Shown: positions 1-6,954, numbered from the stretch's first letter. The stretch: 8,523 bases of DNA from Solirubrobacterales bacterium (GCA_003151895.1 PLYX01000083.1:1-8523), one strand, 5' to 3'. Translations and numbers: made by a program. Notes: generated from the sequence alone by a model not told the origin.

Positions 1-705
1 GATCCGCTCGGCTAGCTCGCTGAGCGCTTCCTTCAGCGTGACGAGCTCCTCCTCGGTCTCCTCGTGGCCGCGGCGATGCCGCGCCCAGTCCTCCGGGTTC
101 AGTCGGCCGTGGCGCTTGTGCTTGCGCGCCTCGGCTAGCGCCTTGAGGTGCTGATTGAGCGTCCTCGCGCCGCCCTTGATCCACAGCGCGTCGGCCTCGG
201 CATCGAGCTCCGCGAGAACCTTATGTACGCGCCCGAAGCCGAGCGCCGCGCCGAACAGGGCCTCGCCAAGCAGACCGCGACCCTCGAGCAGGTCGGCGCT
301 GCCCTCCTCGAGCTTGGCGCAGTCCAAGAGGAACATCGCCCTGAACTCCTCGGGCGGCAGCCCGCCGAGCGCCTCACGCAGCACGGCCTCGTCGACCGGG
401 GCGCCATCCGGCTCGAACAGAGACTGCCCATCGCGTTTGCGTCGCTCGACGCGCAGCACCAGGCCGCCCGGGGTCTGCAGCGACAGACCGATCTTCAGCG
501 CGGGCCCCGGGTGCGTGTGCGTGTCGCGGGTGCGCCGCGGGATGCCGAACAGCGCGCCGTCCAGCGCGCGCAGCGAGGTCGACTTGCCGGTGCCGTTGCG
601 CCCGCTGAGAACGTGCAGCCCGGGGCCGCCCGGCGGCGCGGGCAGGTCGAGCCGGGCGTGCGTGAGGTGGCCGTAGGGCGAGAGCTCGAGGCTGGCGATC
701 CTCAT
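1..705 (-). CDS. YhaN-type AAA ATPase (Rad50/SbcC-like), N-terminal part
   Basis: This gene runs off the left edge; 235 codons are visible from an ATG at 705. The N-terminus is a Rad50/SbcC-type ABC ATPase half: a strand-rich start (MRIASLELSPYG), Walker A GRNGTGKST at residues 35-43, and then EEFRAMFLLDCAKLEEG near 119-134 and GEALFGAALGFG near 147-158, both typical of the YhaN/AAA_27 family. From about residue 185 it becomes charged and helical, the likely start of the long coiled coil. YhaN proteins are usually around 900 residues or more, so most of the gene, including Walker B, lies outside. Its ATG overlaps the stop of the upstream nuclease gene as ATGA, indicating translational coupling. 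Known role of the family: an ATP-driven clamp that partners an Mre11-like nuclease at DNA ends. Codon use is strongly GC-ending, as expected of a resident gene. The family call is confident; the exact substrate is unknown. Confidence 0.9.
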   Translation of the reverse strand, partial: MRIASLELSPYGHLTHARLDLPAPPGGPGLHVLSGRNGTGKSTSLRALDGALFGIPRRTRDTHTHPGPALKIGLSLQTPGGLVLRVERRKRDGQSLFEPDGAPVDEAVLREALGGLPPEEFRAMFLLDCAKLEEGSADLLEGRGLLGEALFGAALGFGRVHKVLAELDAEADALWIKGGARTLNQHLKALAEARKHKRHGRLNPEDWARHRRGHEETEEELVTLKEALSELAERI

Positions 706-1964
706 GGCGCCTCCGTGCCGGCGCCAAGGCGACCGAGGATCAGGCGCTCGGCTCCCGCTACGCGGTCGGCCAGCCACGCAGCGTCGTCGGGGCCGGCGTG
801 CTCGGCGTCGAGAGTGCCCGGCGGCAGCATTCGAACCAGGTCGCCAAGGCTCGGGACACGGTCGCGAAGCGCTTCAGGATCGGAAGCCTGCGCCCGCGCA
901 TCGACCAGTAGCCGAGCGATCGGATCGCGCCGCGCGGCGAGATTGCCCGTCGAACCGTCGGGCTTGGTCGCGCACCGCACCCCCTCGATCCAGAGCTGTC
1001 CCGCTCCGACGTCGAGTGCGAGCGCGCGAACCTCGTCGGTGAGCTGCTGCGGACGCGCGCCGAGCGATCGGTCAACCGGGCACGCGCCCGCGAGCGTCAC
1101 ACGGCAGGCCAGCGGGCGCCCTTCGGCAGCGGTGAGCGACGCGGCGAGCGCGTCGCGGACACGGCCGAGCGCCTCGTCGCGGTCGGCCGCACCGGCGACG
1201 TCCACATCGACGCGCTCCCAGCGCACAACGTCGACTGCGCGCGACTCGACCGAGACGATGCGATCGTTATCGGTTTCAATCAGAACGACGCCCTTGGCGC
1301 CGCACTCGCGCAAGCCGCGGCCTTGCGGGCAGCCTGGGTAGACGATCCACGGGTCGCGGCAGAGGATCTCGAACTCGTGGACGTGCCCGAGTGCCCAGTA
1401 GTCGTAGCCACGTGCCGCCAGCGCCTCGACCGAGCACGGCGCGTAGGGCGCGTGGCCGTCGCGGCCCGTGGCAGCCGTGTGCAGCACCCCGATGTTCAGC
1501 AACCCCTCGACCGGCTCGGGATACGCAGCGGACAGGTCTTTCAAGACGTCGCGGCGGCCATAGCCCTGCCCGTGTACGGCGATCCCCACCCGCGGGAACG
1601 ACACCGTGCCGGGGCGACGCGTGGGCATGACCGTCACGCCATCGGGGAGCGGCAGGCGCCGCGTCACGACCGATTCGGCGTCGTGGTTGCCGTAGGCAAT
1701 CACGACCTCGACGCCAGCGCGCCGCAGGCGCGCGAGTTCCGCGCACAAGAACAGGGCCGTGTTGGCGTCGCGCAGGTCGCCGTCGTATAGGTCACCGGCG
1801 ATGATCATCATGTCCGCACGCTCGTCGAGCGCGAGGTCCACGATCTTCGTCAGGACGCGCCGCGTCGCCAGCCGCACGTCATCCTTCGGCGCACCCTCGT
1901 AATCCAGCAGGCCGGCCAGCGGACTGTCGAGATGAACATCGGCGGTATGGACGATCACACTCAT
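702..1964 (-). CDS. Mre11/SbcD/YhaO-type metallophosphoesterase DNA nuclease
   Basis: This encodes a calcineurin-like phosphoesterase of the DNA repair exonuclease group (SbcD, YhaO). Numbered from the ATG at 1964 (420 residues), all metal-binding motifs are present: DVH at 9-11, GDLYD at 57-61, GNHD at 92-95, a histidine in GVLHT near 162, and GHVH at 193-196. The stretch YAPCSVEALAARGYDYWALG before the last motif is characteristic of the YhaO branch. The C-terminal third has no motif I recognise and probably forms the DNA-capping and ATPase-contact region. I chose the ATG at 1964 because MSVIVHTADVHLDS is the usual N-terminus; an in-frame ATG at 1985 would add seven residues. Neither has a clear ribosome binding site. 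The stop overlaps the next gene's ATG by four bases, so the two products are very likely partners in one Mn-dependent nuclease complex. The upstream helicase gene lies 136 bases away on the same strand. Confidence 0.92.
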   Translation of the reverse strand: MSVIVHTADVHLDSPLAGLLDYEGAPKDDVRLATRRVLTKIVDLALDERADMMIIAGDLYDGDLRDANTALFLCAELARLRRAGVEVVIAYGNHDAESVVTRRLPLPDGVTVMPTRRPGTVSFPRVGIAVHGQGYGRRDVLKDLSAAYPEPVEGLLNIGVLHTAATGRDGHAPYAPCSVEALAARGYDYWALGHVHEFEILCRDPWIVYPGCPQGRGLRECGAKGVVLIETDNDRIVSVESRAVDVVRWERVDVDVAGAADRDEALGRVRDALAASLTAAEGRPLACRVTLAGACPVDRSLGARPQQLTDEVRALALDVGAGQLWIEGVRCATKPDGSTGNLAARRDPIARLLVDARAQASDPEALRDRVPSLGDLVRMLPPGTLDAEHAGPDDAAWLADRVAGAERLILGRLGAGTEAP

Positions 1965-2086
1965 GGGAACCAAACAGGATCCCATACGTATCGGACGTCA
2001 CAATCGTCTGGAGTTGCCGTCAGAAGATGCGGCTCGCCATCTCGGCCGGTCCGCGGGTTGCTCTTCGCACATACGAGGAGCAGGGC

Positions 2087-2100
2087 ACCGAACCTTCGGT
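2087..2100 (-). terminator. Short inverted repeat directly after the helicase stop codon
   Basis: ACCGAA-CC-TTCGGT is a perfect 6-base inverted repeat immediately after the TAG of the helicase gene (minus strand). It could be a weak transcription stop or an RNA-processing hairpin. There is no U tract and the loop is only two bases, so a terminator role is uncertain. The rest of the gap to 1964 shows no gene and no clear promoter, so the downstream nuclease genes may be read through from upstream. Confidence 0.3.
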
Positions 2101-3132
2101 CTAAACCACGAACGCCACGCTATAGCGCGCCCGGGTAACTGCTACGTACAGCCGCTCCGGCGCCCTGAGCTTGGGTAGCTCGCGGCTTGCGAGGTACTGC
2201 TTCATCGGAGTCGTCGGGAAAATCAGGACCCGGTCGTACGTGCTGCCCTTGGAAACGCCGATGTTGATCGCGGGATGGCCAAGCGTGTCTTTGCGCTTGC
2301 TGTCGCGTAAGACGACCGGCGCATATGTCTCGACGTACTCATGGACCTGATGGGGCTCGATCAGGTGAATACCGTCGTGGCCGGTAGTCACGTCCGACTC
2401 AGCCGAAATGGCCGGCAGGCCCGGAAAGAGAGCACTTGCGAAATCACAGATCTCTTGTCCGCATCGAGCACTCGTGTTGCGGTCCTCGCGTTCACAGCGC
2501 CCGACGCGTTCGTCGATCCAGTTGACGAAATCGGCACCACGGTATTTCTTGTTCCGCGACCCTTGATTCGTCGCAAGGGTGTACTGGCGGGGATCGCCGA
2601 CTACGACGACCGCGATCTTCGAGCCAAACAGGAGGTCTAGGAAGTCGAGATCGTATCCGACCAGGTCCTGGACCTCATCCACGTAGATGCAGTCGAACAC
2701 CGCCTCGAGGCGATCGATCACGTCACCCCCGGATGCATTGTTCGTGTAGCAGGACAGGTCTGCCATCCCGCCGCGGTAGACGTCGTTGTTGCCGTCGAGA
2801 AAGTAGCGCCGGGATCCCTTCCGGGCGAACCGGTTGCGCTCCCCGTCAAAGTTCAGGCCGCGGACAAGCCCGACCTCACCGAAGACCGAGTGCTGGTACG
2901 GGCGGATCGTCTCGCTGAGCAGGAACGAGAACCACCCTGCTATCCGGATGTGCGATGGCACGACCCCGACCCGGGCTTGGATCCGACGCTGGATCTGCCG
3001 CAGGTTCTCGGTCGTGTACGTAGTGATCAGCGTCAGCTTGCTCGGCTCGCTGAGCGCCTGCTCGATGATCGTCTCGGTCTTCCGGGCTCCGGCCGCCGCG
3101 ATGATAGCCCGGTTGTTACATGGCGATGGCAT
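2101..3132 (-). CDS. Compact UvrD-like SF1 helicase, GajB-like
   Basis: This is a superfamily 1A helicase of 343 residues from the ATG at 3132. Motifs in order: Walker A AAGARKT at 13-19, motif Ia around LITTYT at 35-40, Walker B DEVQD at 152-156, motif III GDPRQ at 179-183, a motif IV-like region RNTSARCGQEICDFA at 218-232, motif V GVSKGSTYDRV at 292-302 and motif VI YVAVTRAR at 329-336. The core is therefore complete, but the protein is well short of full UvrD (about 700) and of the reference GajB (about 490); space for 1B/2B domains is minimal. In Walker A an arginine replaces the usual glycine before the lysine. The start at 3132 overlaps the upstream nuclease gene by 17 bases; an ATG at 3174 would add 14 poorly typical residues. 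Overlap with an OLD nuclease gene indicates a Gabija-type partnership, with the helicase probably sensing or opening DNA ends. The Gabija name is inferred from architecture. Confidence 0.85.
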   Translation of the reverse strand: MPSPCNNRAIIAAAGARKTETIIEQALSEPSKLTLITTYTTENLRQIQRRIQARVGVVPSHIRIAGWFSFLLSETIRPYQHSVFGEVGLVRGLNFDGERNRFARKGSRRYFLDGNNDVYRGGMADLSCYTNNASGGDVIDRLEAVFDCIYVDEVQDLVGYDLDFLDLLFGSKIAVVVVGDPRQYTLATNQGSRNKKYRGADFVNWIDERVGRCEREDRNTSARCGQEICDFASALFPGLPAISAESDVTTGHDGIHLIEPHQVHEYVETYAPVVLRDSKRKDTLGHPAINIGVSKGSTYDRVLIFPTTPMKQYLASRELPKLRAPERLYVAVTRARYSVAFVV

Positions 3133-4714
3133 CGATGAGGTACTGAGGGAGCGGCAGTTTGTCGGATGCCTCAAAGACCTTCAGCGCACACGATGTCTTG
3201 TTGGCCGCCATGTAGGCCGCGAGCTCGTCGTCGGTTTGGTTGTCCGTGCCGAACAGCTCGTTGAGCCGCCGGCGGCCGCAGCTGGTGACGAGCTGCGGCT
3301 CCAAGGTTGAGCCATCCTCCTTCTCGCCCACGTGGATCGTGATCTTCGAATCGAGCGTGTATGCCGCGAACCGCGCCTCGACCTCGGCGGGTTCCTTTCC
3401 GTCGTTGTCCGTGACGACCGCCACGCGTTTGCCGAGCGGCTTCGCGATGTCGAGGAACCGCTTCGCCGAGAGGCCGCGGACGTTGATCACGTCCACTCCT
3501 GCTTCGAGGGGGAGCTTGCCGTAGGCATCGATGTAGGCTCGCTGCACGATCAGTTCGTCGGAGGGACCTTCCACCAGGATGATCCGGTCGGCAAGTACCA
3601 CCCGAAGCGTGTCGTAGCCGGAGAGCTTCTTGAAGTAGTCGAGCGTGTCCGGTGGGAGGGCGCCCAGGCGCAGGTCTTCTGCGGTACCGAGCAGCACGAG
3701 CCGATCGAGCCCGAGCTTGTTGAGCACGTACGAGCTGTGTGTCGTCACGAGCAGCTGCTTGCCCTCGCATCGCTCCGCGATCTTCCGGACTAACACGTTG
3801 AGCGAAGCCGGGGACTGATGGTTCTCCGGTTCTTCGATCAGCACGATCTGGGCCGCGTCTGCGGTGCGGTTCAGCGCAAGGAGCACCTTGAGCATGTTCT
3901 GTCCGCCGCTGCCGACGAACTGGCATGGCAGGTCGTTGAGGTGCGGGACCAGACTCGTTTCCCACGCCGAGCGGGGAGAGACGTCGATGGCCAGCGACAG
4001 CTTCCCGTCCGTTAGTTCTCCCTGGCCCTCGGCAAGCTTCTCGTTGATCGCTCCGATAGCTGGGTTGTCGCTGAACTGCTCGCGCAGGCTCCTGTAGGCG
4101 CGGGCGATCTCCACCCGCTCCTTCGAGTCCAGCTGGTCGGTGATGATCTGCTGCAGGTAATGGTCCGCCCCGCTCTGCAGGCGGATCGAGCCGGCATCGA
4201 TCATCGACGCCGACGCGGGCACCCCGCGCGACGTGACGGGATTGCCAGCGAAGTTAAGCCAATCGACGCGGTAGTACTCCGTGGGGACCAGACGCACGTC
4301 CTCAGGATTGGCCACAAAGGCCTCGTACTCGTCGGCGAACTCGTCCCAGAACGAGACTCTGACACGCAGGCCGGGCTCGTTCTCGTGCGCGTAGTTGTTG
4401 GTCCCCTTGAGCACGGCCGTCTCCACGGTGCTCTCCAGGAATAGGTCGATGACGATCTCCGGCGGCGCAGGGCGTTCTCCGGCGGCGAGCGAGGAGAGGT
4501 ACGCCTCGGCGGCCGCCCGGTTGAAGAGATGCGGCGAAAGTTCATTCGAGAGCAGCCGACCGCGGATCCGTGACGTCAACGCGAGGTGAACGGCCTCCAG
4601 CAGCGTGGTCTTGCCGGCGCCGTTGTTTCCGACGATGATGTTGAGGCCTTCGCTGAAATCAAGCGTGAAGTCCTCGAACACGCGGTAGTTCTTGATGTGA
4701 ATCTTTTTGAGCAT
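3116..4714 (-). CDS. OLD-family ATPase-TOPRIM nuclease, GajA-like
   Basis: This encodes 532 residues with an ABC-type ATPase followed by a TOPRIM nuclease, the layout of OLD-family endonucleases. Visible motifs: Walker A GNNGAGKTT at 29-37, ABC signature-like GSGGQNM at 268-274, Walker B IVLIEEPE at 290-297 and H-loop histidine in TTHSS at 326. The TOPRIM part has the catalytic glutamate in LVEGPSDE (E382), the DxD pair in VVTDNDGK (D436, D438), a further acid in STLEPQLV (E472) and a conserved-looking lysine in ANKTSCALK (K506). The size fits class 2 OLD proteins and GajA (about 580). A purine-rich AGAAGAG at 4719-4725 precedes the ATG at a short distance. The immediately overlapping SF1 helicase defines the class 2 OLD or Gabija arrangement. 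In Gabija the GajA protein nicks DNA when nucleotide levels fall during phage infection; that activity is known for the family, not shown here. It is the first gene of the minus-strand run. Confidence 0.9.
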   Translation of the reverse strand: MLKKIHIKNYRVFEDFTLDFSEGLNIIVGNNGAGKTTLLEAVHLALTSRIRGRLLSNELSPHLFNRAAAEAYLSSLAAGERPAPPEIVIDLFLESTVETAVLKGTNNYAHENEPGLRVRVSFWDEFADEYEAFVANPEDVRLVPTEYYRVDWLNFAGNPVTSRGVPASASMIDAGSIRLQSGADHYLQQIITDQLDSKERVEIARAYRSLREQFSDNPAIGAINEKLAEGQGELTDGKLSLAIDVSPRSAWETSLVPHLNDLPCQFVGSGGQNMLKVLLALNRTADAAQIVLIEEPENHQSPASLNVLVRKIAERCEGKQLLVTTHSSYVLNKLGLDRLVLLGTAEDLRLGALPPDTLDYFKKLSGYDTLRVVLADRIILVEGPSDELIVQRAYIDAYGKLPLEAGVDVINVRGLSAKRFLDIAKPLGKRVAVVTDNDGKEPAEVEARFAAYTLDSKITIHVGEKEDGSTLEPQLVTSCGRRRLNELFGTDNQTDDELAAYMAANKTSCALKVFEASDKLPLPQYLIDAIAM

Positions 4715-4866
4715 CCGTCTCTTCTCTAGCCGACTGCTCAGTATGCGCTCCGGCTCGGCGGTTCATCCGATTTGCTCAGAGGACTCGCCGCGCGACATGG
4801 TCGCTTCTGATGTGCGAAACGATCACCCAGGTCCTGCTCCGATCTGCGACGCCGGCCGCTAATGCC

Positions 4867-4890
4867 CGCCGCAACCCTCTGGGTTGGGCG
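4867..4890. repeat. Strong inverted repeat between the divergent genes
   Basis: CGCC, a bulged G, CAACCC, loop TCT, GGGTTG, GGCG: ten base pairs with one bulge and a three-base loop. No T tract follows on either strand, so it is not a standard intrinsic terminator. Its position between two divergent genes fits a regulatory site (operator for a dimeric repressor, or an RNA hairpin in a leader). That role is inference. Confidence 0.5.
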
Positions 4891-5128
4891 CCGTGGGCGT
4901 CTCCGCAAGGACCCAAGATCCCACCACCGGACGATCCACCAAGAACGATCTAAGCGTCCGGCGTCCGGCTCCCGGGGCGTCTCAATACTCAAGGATGAGC
5001 GAACGCCGCGCAGAGCTGCTCGGACGGCTGCTCATCGATCAAAGCGGCAGGCTCGCCGGCAGTAATCGCGCCCGTTCGTCACCTGGAGCCGTTTCGCTCG
5101 GAGTCACTGTCTAATCGACCTTCCGCGG

Positions 5129-5134
5129 TATGCT
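5129..5134 (+). promoter_or_regulatory. -10 box TATGCT placing the transcript start at the GTG start codon
   Basis: TATGCT fits the TANNNT -10 consensus of actinobacterial housekeeping sigma factors. Its end lies six bases before the GTG at 5141, the usual distance to +1, so the mRNA probably begins at or next to the start codon (leaderless). No Shine-Dalgarno is present, which agrees. A -35 element is not obvious. The same box with seven further bases recurs at 6241. Confidence 0.5.
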
Positions 5135-5140
5135 CGCGGC

Positions 5141-6124
5141 GTGGCCGCGACCAAGTGGGTCGACGCAGAAGAGTTCAGAAGTGCTTTGAAGTCGATGGTT
5201 GACGCCCTGCGGGACCTCACCGAAGCTGTCGAGGCAGTCCGGTTGCGCCACGGGCCGCTTCCGGCAGTGGAGTCGCTCGGCATGAGAGAGATCGCCGACG
5301 AGACGAGCTACGCCGAGCGCAGCGGGTTAGATGCCCCGTTCGCGCTGGCTCACACGCTCGGCGGGATGACACTCGCCGCGGTGAACGACTACGTGAGCAC
5401 GTTCGCGGAGGCTTTCACCACCGAGCATGTACCTGTCTATGGTCACCTTGTGCTGGCCCGCGCGGCGCTTGAAGCATCGACGGTGAGTTGGTGGCTGAGC
5501 GAACCGGGTATTGCTCGCGACGACCGCATCAAGCGCGCACTGAGCGAGTTCATCTACGCGGCGGTGGAGGAATGGAAGCTCAAGCTGTTGGCAAACGGCC
5601 GAGAGAACGTCAAGGATTGGATTGCCCATGCGACCAACCTCGGATGGGATGTGACGGACCAAGTGGGTAATCCGTGGGTGCGCGATAGCCGCGGGAATCC
5701 GCGAGTCGATGGCGTGAGCCGGCCTGCGCCCGCAGCGGCAATCCGGGATCTGCTTGTCGATGACCTCACGAGCAAGATCGGAAAGCTCCAGTGGTCTCGT
5801 CTGTCGGCGGTCACACACGTCACGTTTTTCGGGACTCGCGGGGCGCTCTCGCTAGGAGAGGCGGTTCCCGGCCCGGCTGGTGGGTTGGTGACGGTGCCGC
5901 TCGGGACGGACGCGATCGCCGTCTATCTCCAGACCATTTGCATCATGAAGGCGCTGCGGCAGGCAGCCGCGGCACGGTTCGATCTGATGGGGTGGACAGA
6001 CGAAGGGTGGAACGCCGCTGTTGGCGAAGCTGCGCGGCATGAGAAGGGGATGCTGGATGCCATCAGGACCGCCCGCCCTGAGGCGATTTCCGAATTAGAG
6101 AGCGAGCGGACGGAATCGTCGTAG
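5141..6124 (+). CDS. Uncharacterised helical protein with an R-x5-H (HEPN-like?) motif
   Basis: I do not recognise the family by name. The 327-residue protein is predicted largely helical, with no signal peptide or membrane segment. An amphipathic N-terminal helix (about 10-36) is followed by a block around VYGHLVLARAALEASTVSWW (99-118), which recalls actinobacterial hypothetical proteins with an ARAALEA..WWL pattern. Then comes a charged helix (128-150), a variable middle (170-200) and SRLSAVTHVTFFG at 219-231. R220 and H226 form an R-x5-H spacing like the Rx4-6H active site of HEPN RNases; this is suggestive only. The C-terminal tail is acidic. The start is the GTG at 5141, because a nearby ATG at 5130 is out of frame and the promoter position suggests a leaderless message. 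It is divergent from the Gabija-like pair. Codons such as AGA, TTG and GTT are more frequent than in the Mre11/Rad50-like genes, hinting at acquisition. A defence role is guilt by association. Confidence 0.8.
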   Translation: MAATKWVDAEEFRSALKSMVDALRDLTEAVEAVRLRHGPLPAVESLGMREIADETSYAERSGLDAPFALAHTLGGMTLAAVNDYVSTFAEAFTTEHVPVYGHLVLARAALEASTVSWWLSEPGIARDDRIKRALSEFIYAAVEEWKLKLLANGRENVKDWIAHATNLGWDVTDQVGNPWVRDSRGNPRVDGVSRPAPAAAIRDLLVDDLTSKIGKLQWSRLSAVTHVTFFGTRGALSLGEAVPGPAGGLVTVPLGTDAIAVYLQTICIMKALRQAAAARFDLMGWTDEGWNAAVGEAARHEKGMLDAIRTARPEAISELESERTESS

Positions 6125-6133
6125 CGCCGTCGC

Positions 6134-6159
6134 GGGACTCGCGGGGATCTCGAGGTCCC
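6134..6159 (+). terminator. Hairpin after the uncharacterised helical gene
   Basis: GGGACTCG, a nine-base loop and CGAGGTCCC form eight base pairs with one bulged G, starting nine bases after the TAG at 6122-6124. No U tract follows, as is common for stops in high-GC actinomycetes. It probably separates this gene from the DUF1643 gene, which has its own promoter box. Confidence 0.4.
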
Positions 6160-6240
6160 TCGCTGCCGAGGCTCGATCATTGGGGGAGCGAGCGCGGCCG
6201 AGCGGCGCTGGTCGGCCGGTGCCTCTCGTCCGAAGAGCAA

Positions 6241-6246
6241 TATGCT
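6241..6246 (+). promoter_or_regulatory. -10 box TATGCT for the DUF1643 gene
   Basis: TATGCT (TANNNT class) lies 21 bases before the ATG at 6268, giving a predicted +1 near 6253 and a leader of about 15 bases. There is no clear -35. The 13-base context TATGCTCGCCGCG differs in one base from the one at 5129-5141 before the neighbouring gene. Confidence 0.45.
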
Positions 6247-6267
6247 CGCCGCGCTTTCTCGATAACG

Positions 6268-6909
6268 ATGATCCATCAATTTCAAGCCCTCGCCGACGAA
6301 TACGGCCTCGTGATCCGCAGCGACAACTGCCCGCCTGGGGCGGAGGCTTGTCGGTATTTGTACTCGCGGGAAAAACGGGAGCGGAATTACAAGTATCGGT
6401 ACGCGTACGCCGAGTGCTGGGGTGCAGAGCAGAGCCTCGCGACGAGCATTGCGTGGGTGCTCCTGAACCCAGCCAAAGGCGATACCGACAAGACGCAGAG
6501 ACGAACGCTGGAAACCTGCCGCAAGCACTCCCAAACGTCGCGCTACGCCCGCAACAAGAGCTACAGCGGCTTGGTCATCGTGAACGTCTTCCCGTACCGC
6601 GCCACGGACGTGAAGGAGCTGCGGCGGCTTTCCCGTGGGGAGGCCGAGGGCGCCCTCGACGTGAACGACAGAGTGCTTGAGGTCATCACCCGGGACTGCG
6701 CGCGCGTCGTGGCTGCTTGGGGCAACGATGGCGCTCTACATGGCCGCTCGGCGATCGTCCGGCCCAAGCTGAAGAACCCGTATTGCCTGCAGAAGAACGT
6801 GGGCGGCCGCTGGCAGGACACCACTAAGTCGGGAGAACCGTTCCACCCAGCCAGGGCGGCGGACGACGCCAAGCTCATCCGATTGTTGCGACGGGGCCCC
6901 GGCGGGTGA
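6268..6909 (+). CDS. DUF1643 domain protein
   Basis: The 213-residue product carries the DUF1643 signature in order: a hydrophobic strand leading into WVLLNPAKGDTDKTQRR (63-79; the family's LNPS/LNPA-x-A/G-D-x-D..x.RR block), GLVIVNVFPYRATD (101-114, the N-L/V-F-xx-RAT block), VAAWGNDGAL (148-157) and GEPFHP near the C-terminus (189-194). The family is usually about 150-180 residues; the extra length here is mainly N-terminal (first 55 residues, with a KRERNYKYRY basic-aromatic patch) and a basic tail. The biochemical function is not known to me. Members are single-domain soluble proteins, often seen in phages and accessory regions, with conserved polar residues that suggest an enzyme. The ATG at 6268 has no strong Shine-Dalgarno, and GTG or ATG alternatives are not in frame just upstream. 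It is co-oriented with the previous gene after a 143-base gap that contains a hairpin and its own promoter box. Confidence 0.85.
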   Translation: MIHQFQALADEYGLVIRSDNCPPGAEACRYLYSREKRERNYKYRYAYAECWGAEQSLATSIAWVLLNPAKGDTDKTQRRTLETCRKHSQTSRYARNKSYSGLVIVNVFPYRATDVKELRRLSRGEAEGALDVNDRVLEVITRDCARVVAAWGNDGALHGRSAIVRPKLKNPYCLQKNVGGRWQDTTKSGEPFHPARAADDAKLIRLLRRGPGG

Positions 6910-6916
6910 GGTGGAT

Positions 6917-6940
6917 GCGCTTCGCGATGGTGCGAAACGC
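6917..6940 (+). terminator. Hairpin after the DUF1643 gene
   Basis: GCGCTTCGC, loop GATGGT, GCGAAACGC: nine positions with one mismatch, beginning seven bases after the TGA at 6907-6909. No U tract follows. It is a plausible transcription end and is also the first of a long series of hairpins to its right. Confidence 0.45.
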
Positions 6941-6954
6941 AGCCCCACGGCCCA

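Larger units (their letters stand above)
4715..5140. other. Divergent intergenic region
   Basis: This separates the minus-strand nuclease operon from the plus-strand unknown gene and should hold promoters for both. A CATACT at 4740-4745 (minus) is a possible -10 for the nuclease gene, with no good -35. A 10-pair hairpin lies at 4867-4890 and a direct repeat GCGTCCG-GCGTCCG at 4954-4967. The ATG at 4995 opens a 39-codon plus-strand ORF to 5114 beginning MSERRAELLGRLLIDQ, with a helical first half but only AAGG touching the ATG as a binding site. I do not consider it established. Longer open frames here are low-complexity and arginine-rich and look spurious. Confidence 0.6.

Noticed and set aside
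148..1341. 397-codon plus-strand frame opposite the Rad50- and Mre11-like genes
   Set aside because: It is the antisense shadow of two genes with clear motifs, and its product is low-complexity Arg/Ala/Ser with no domain.
4738..5114. Small open frames on both strands of the divergent intergenic region
   Set aside because: Arg/Pro-rich products, overlapping one another, without binding sites or recognisable domains. Only the 4995-5114 frame has a plausible helix and it is mentioned as a weak candidate.
5327..5818. 163-codon minus-strand frame opposite the helical protein gene
   Set aside because: Antisense shadow; the plus-strand frame is longer, has a promoter box at its start and a structured, helix-forming product.
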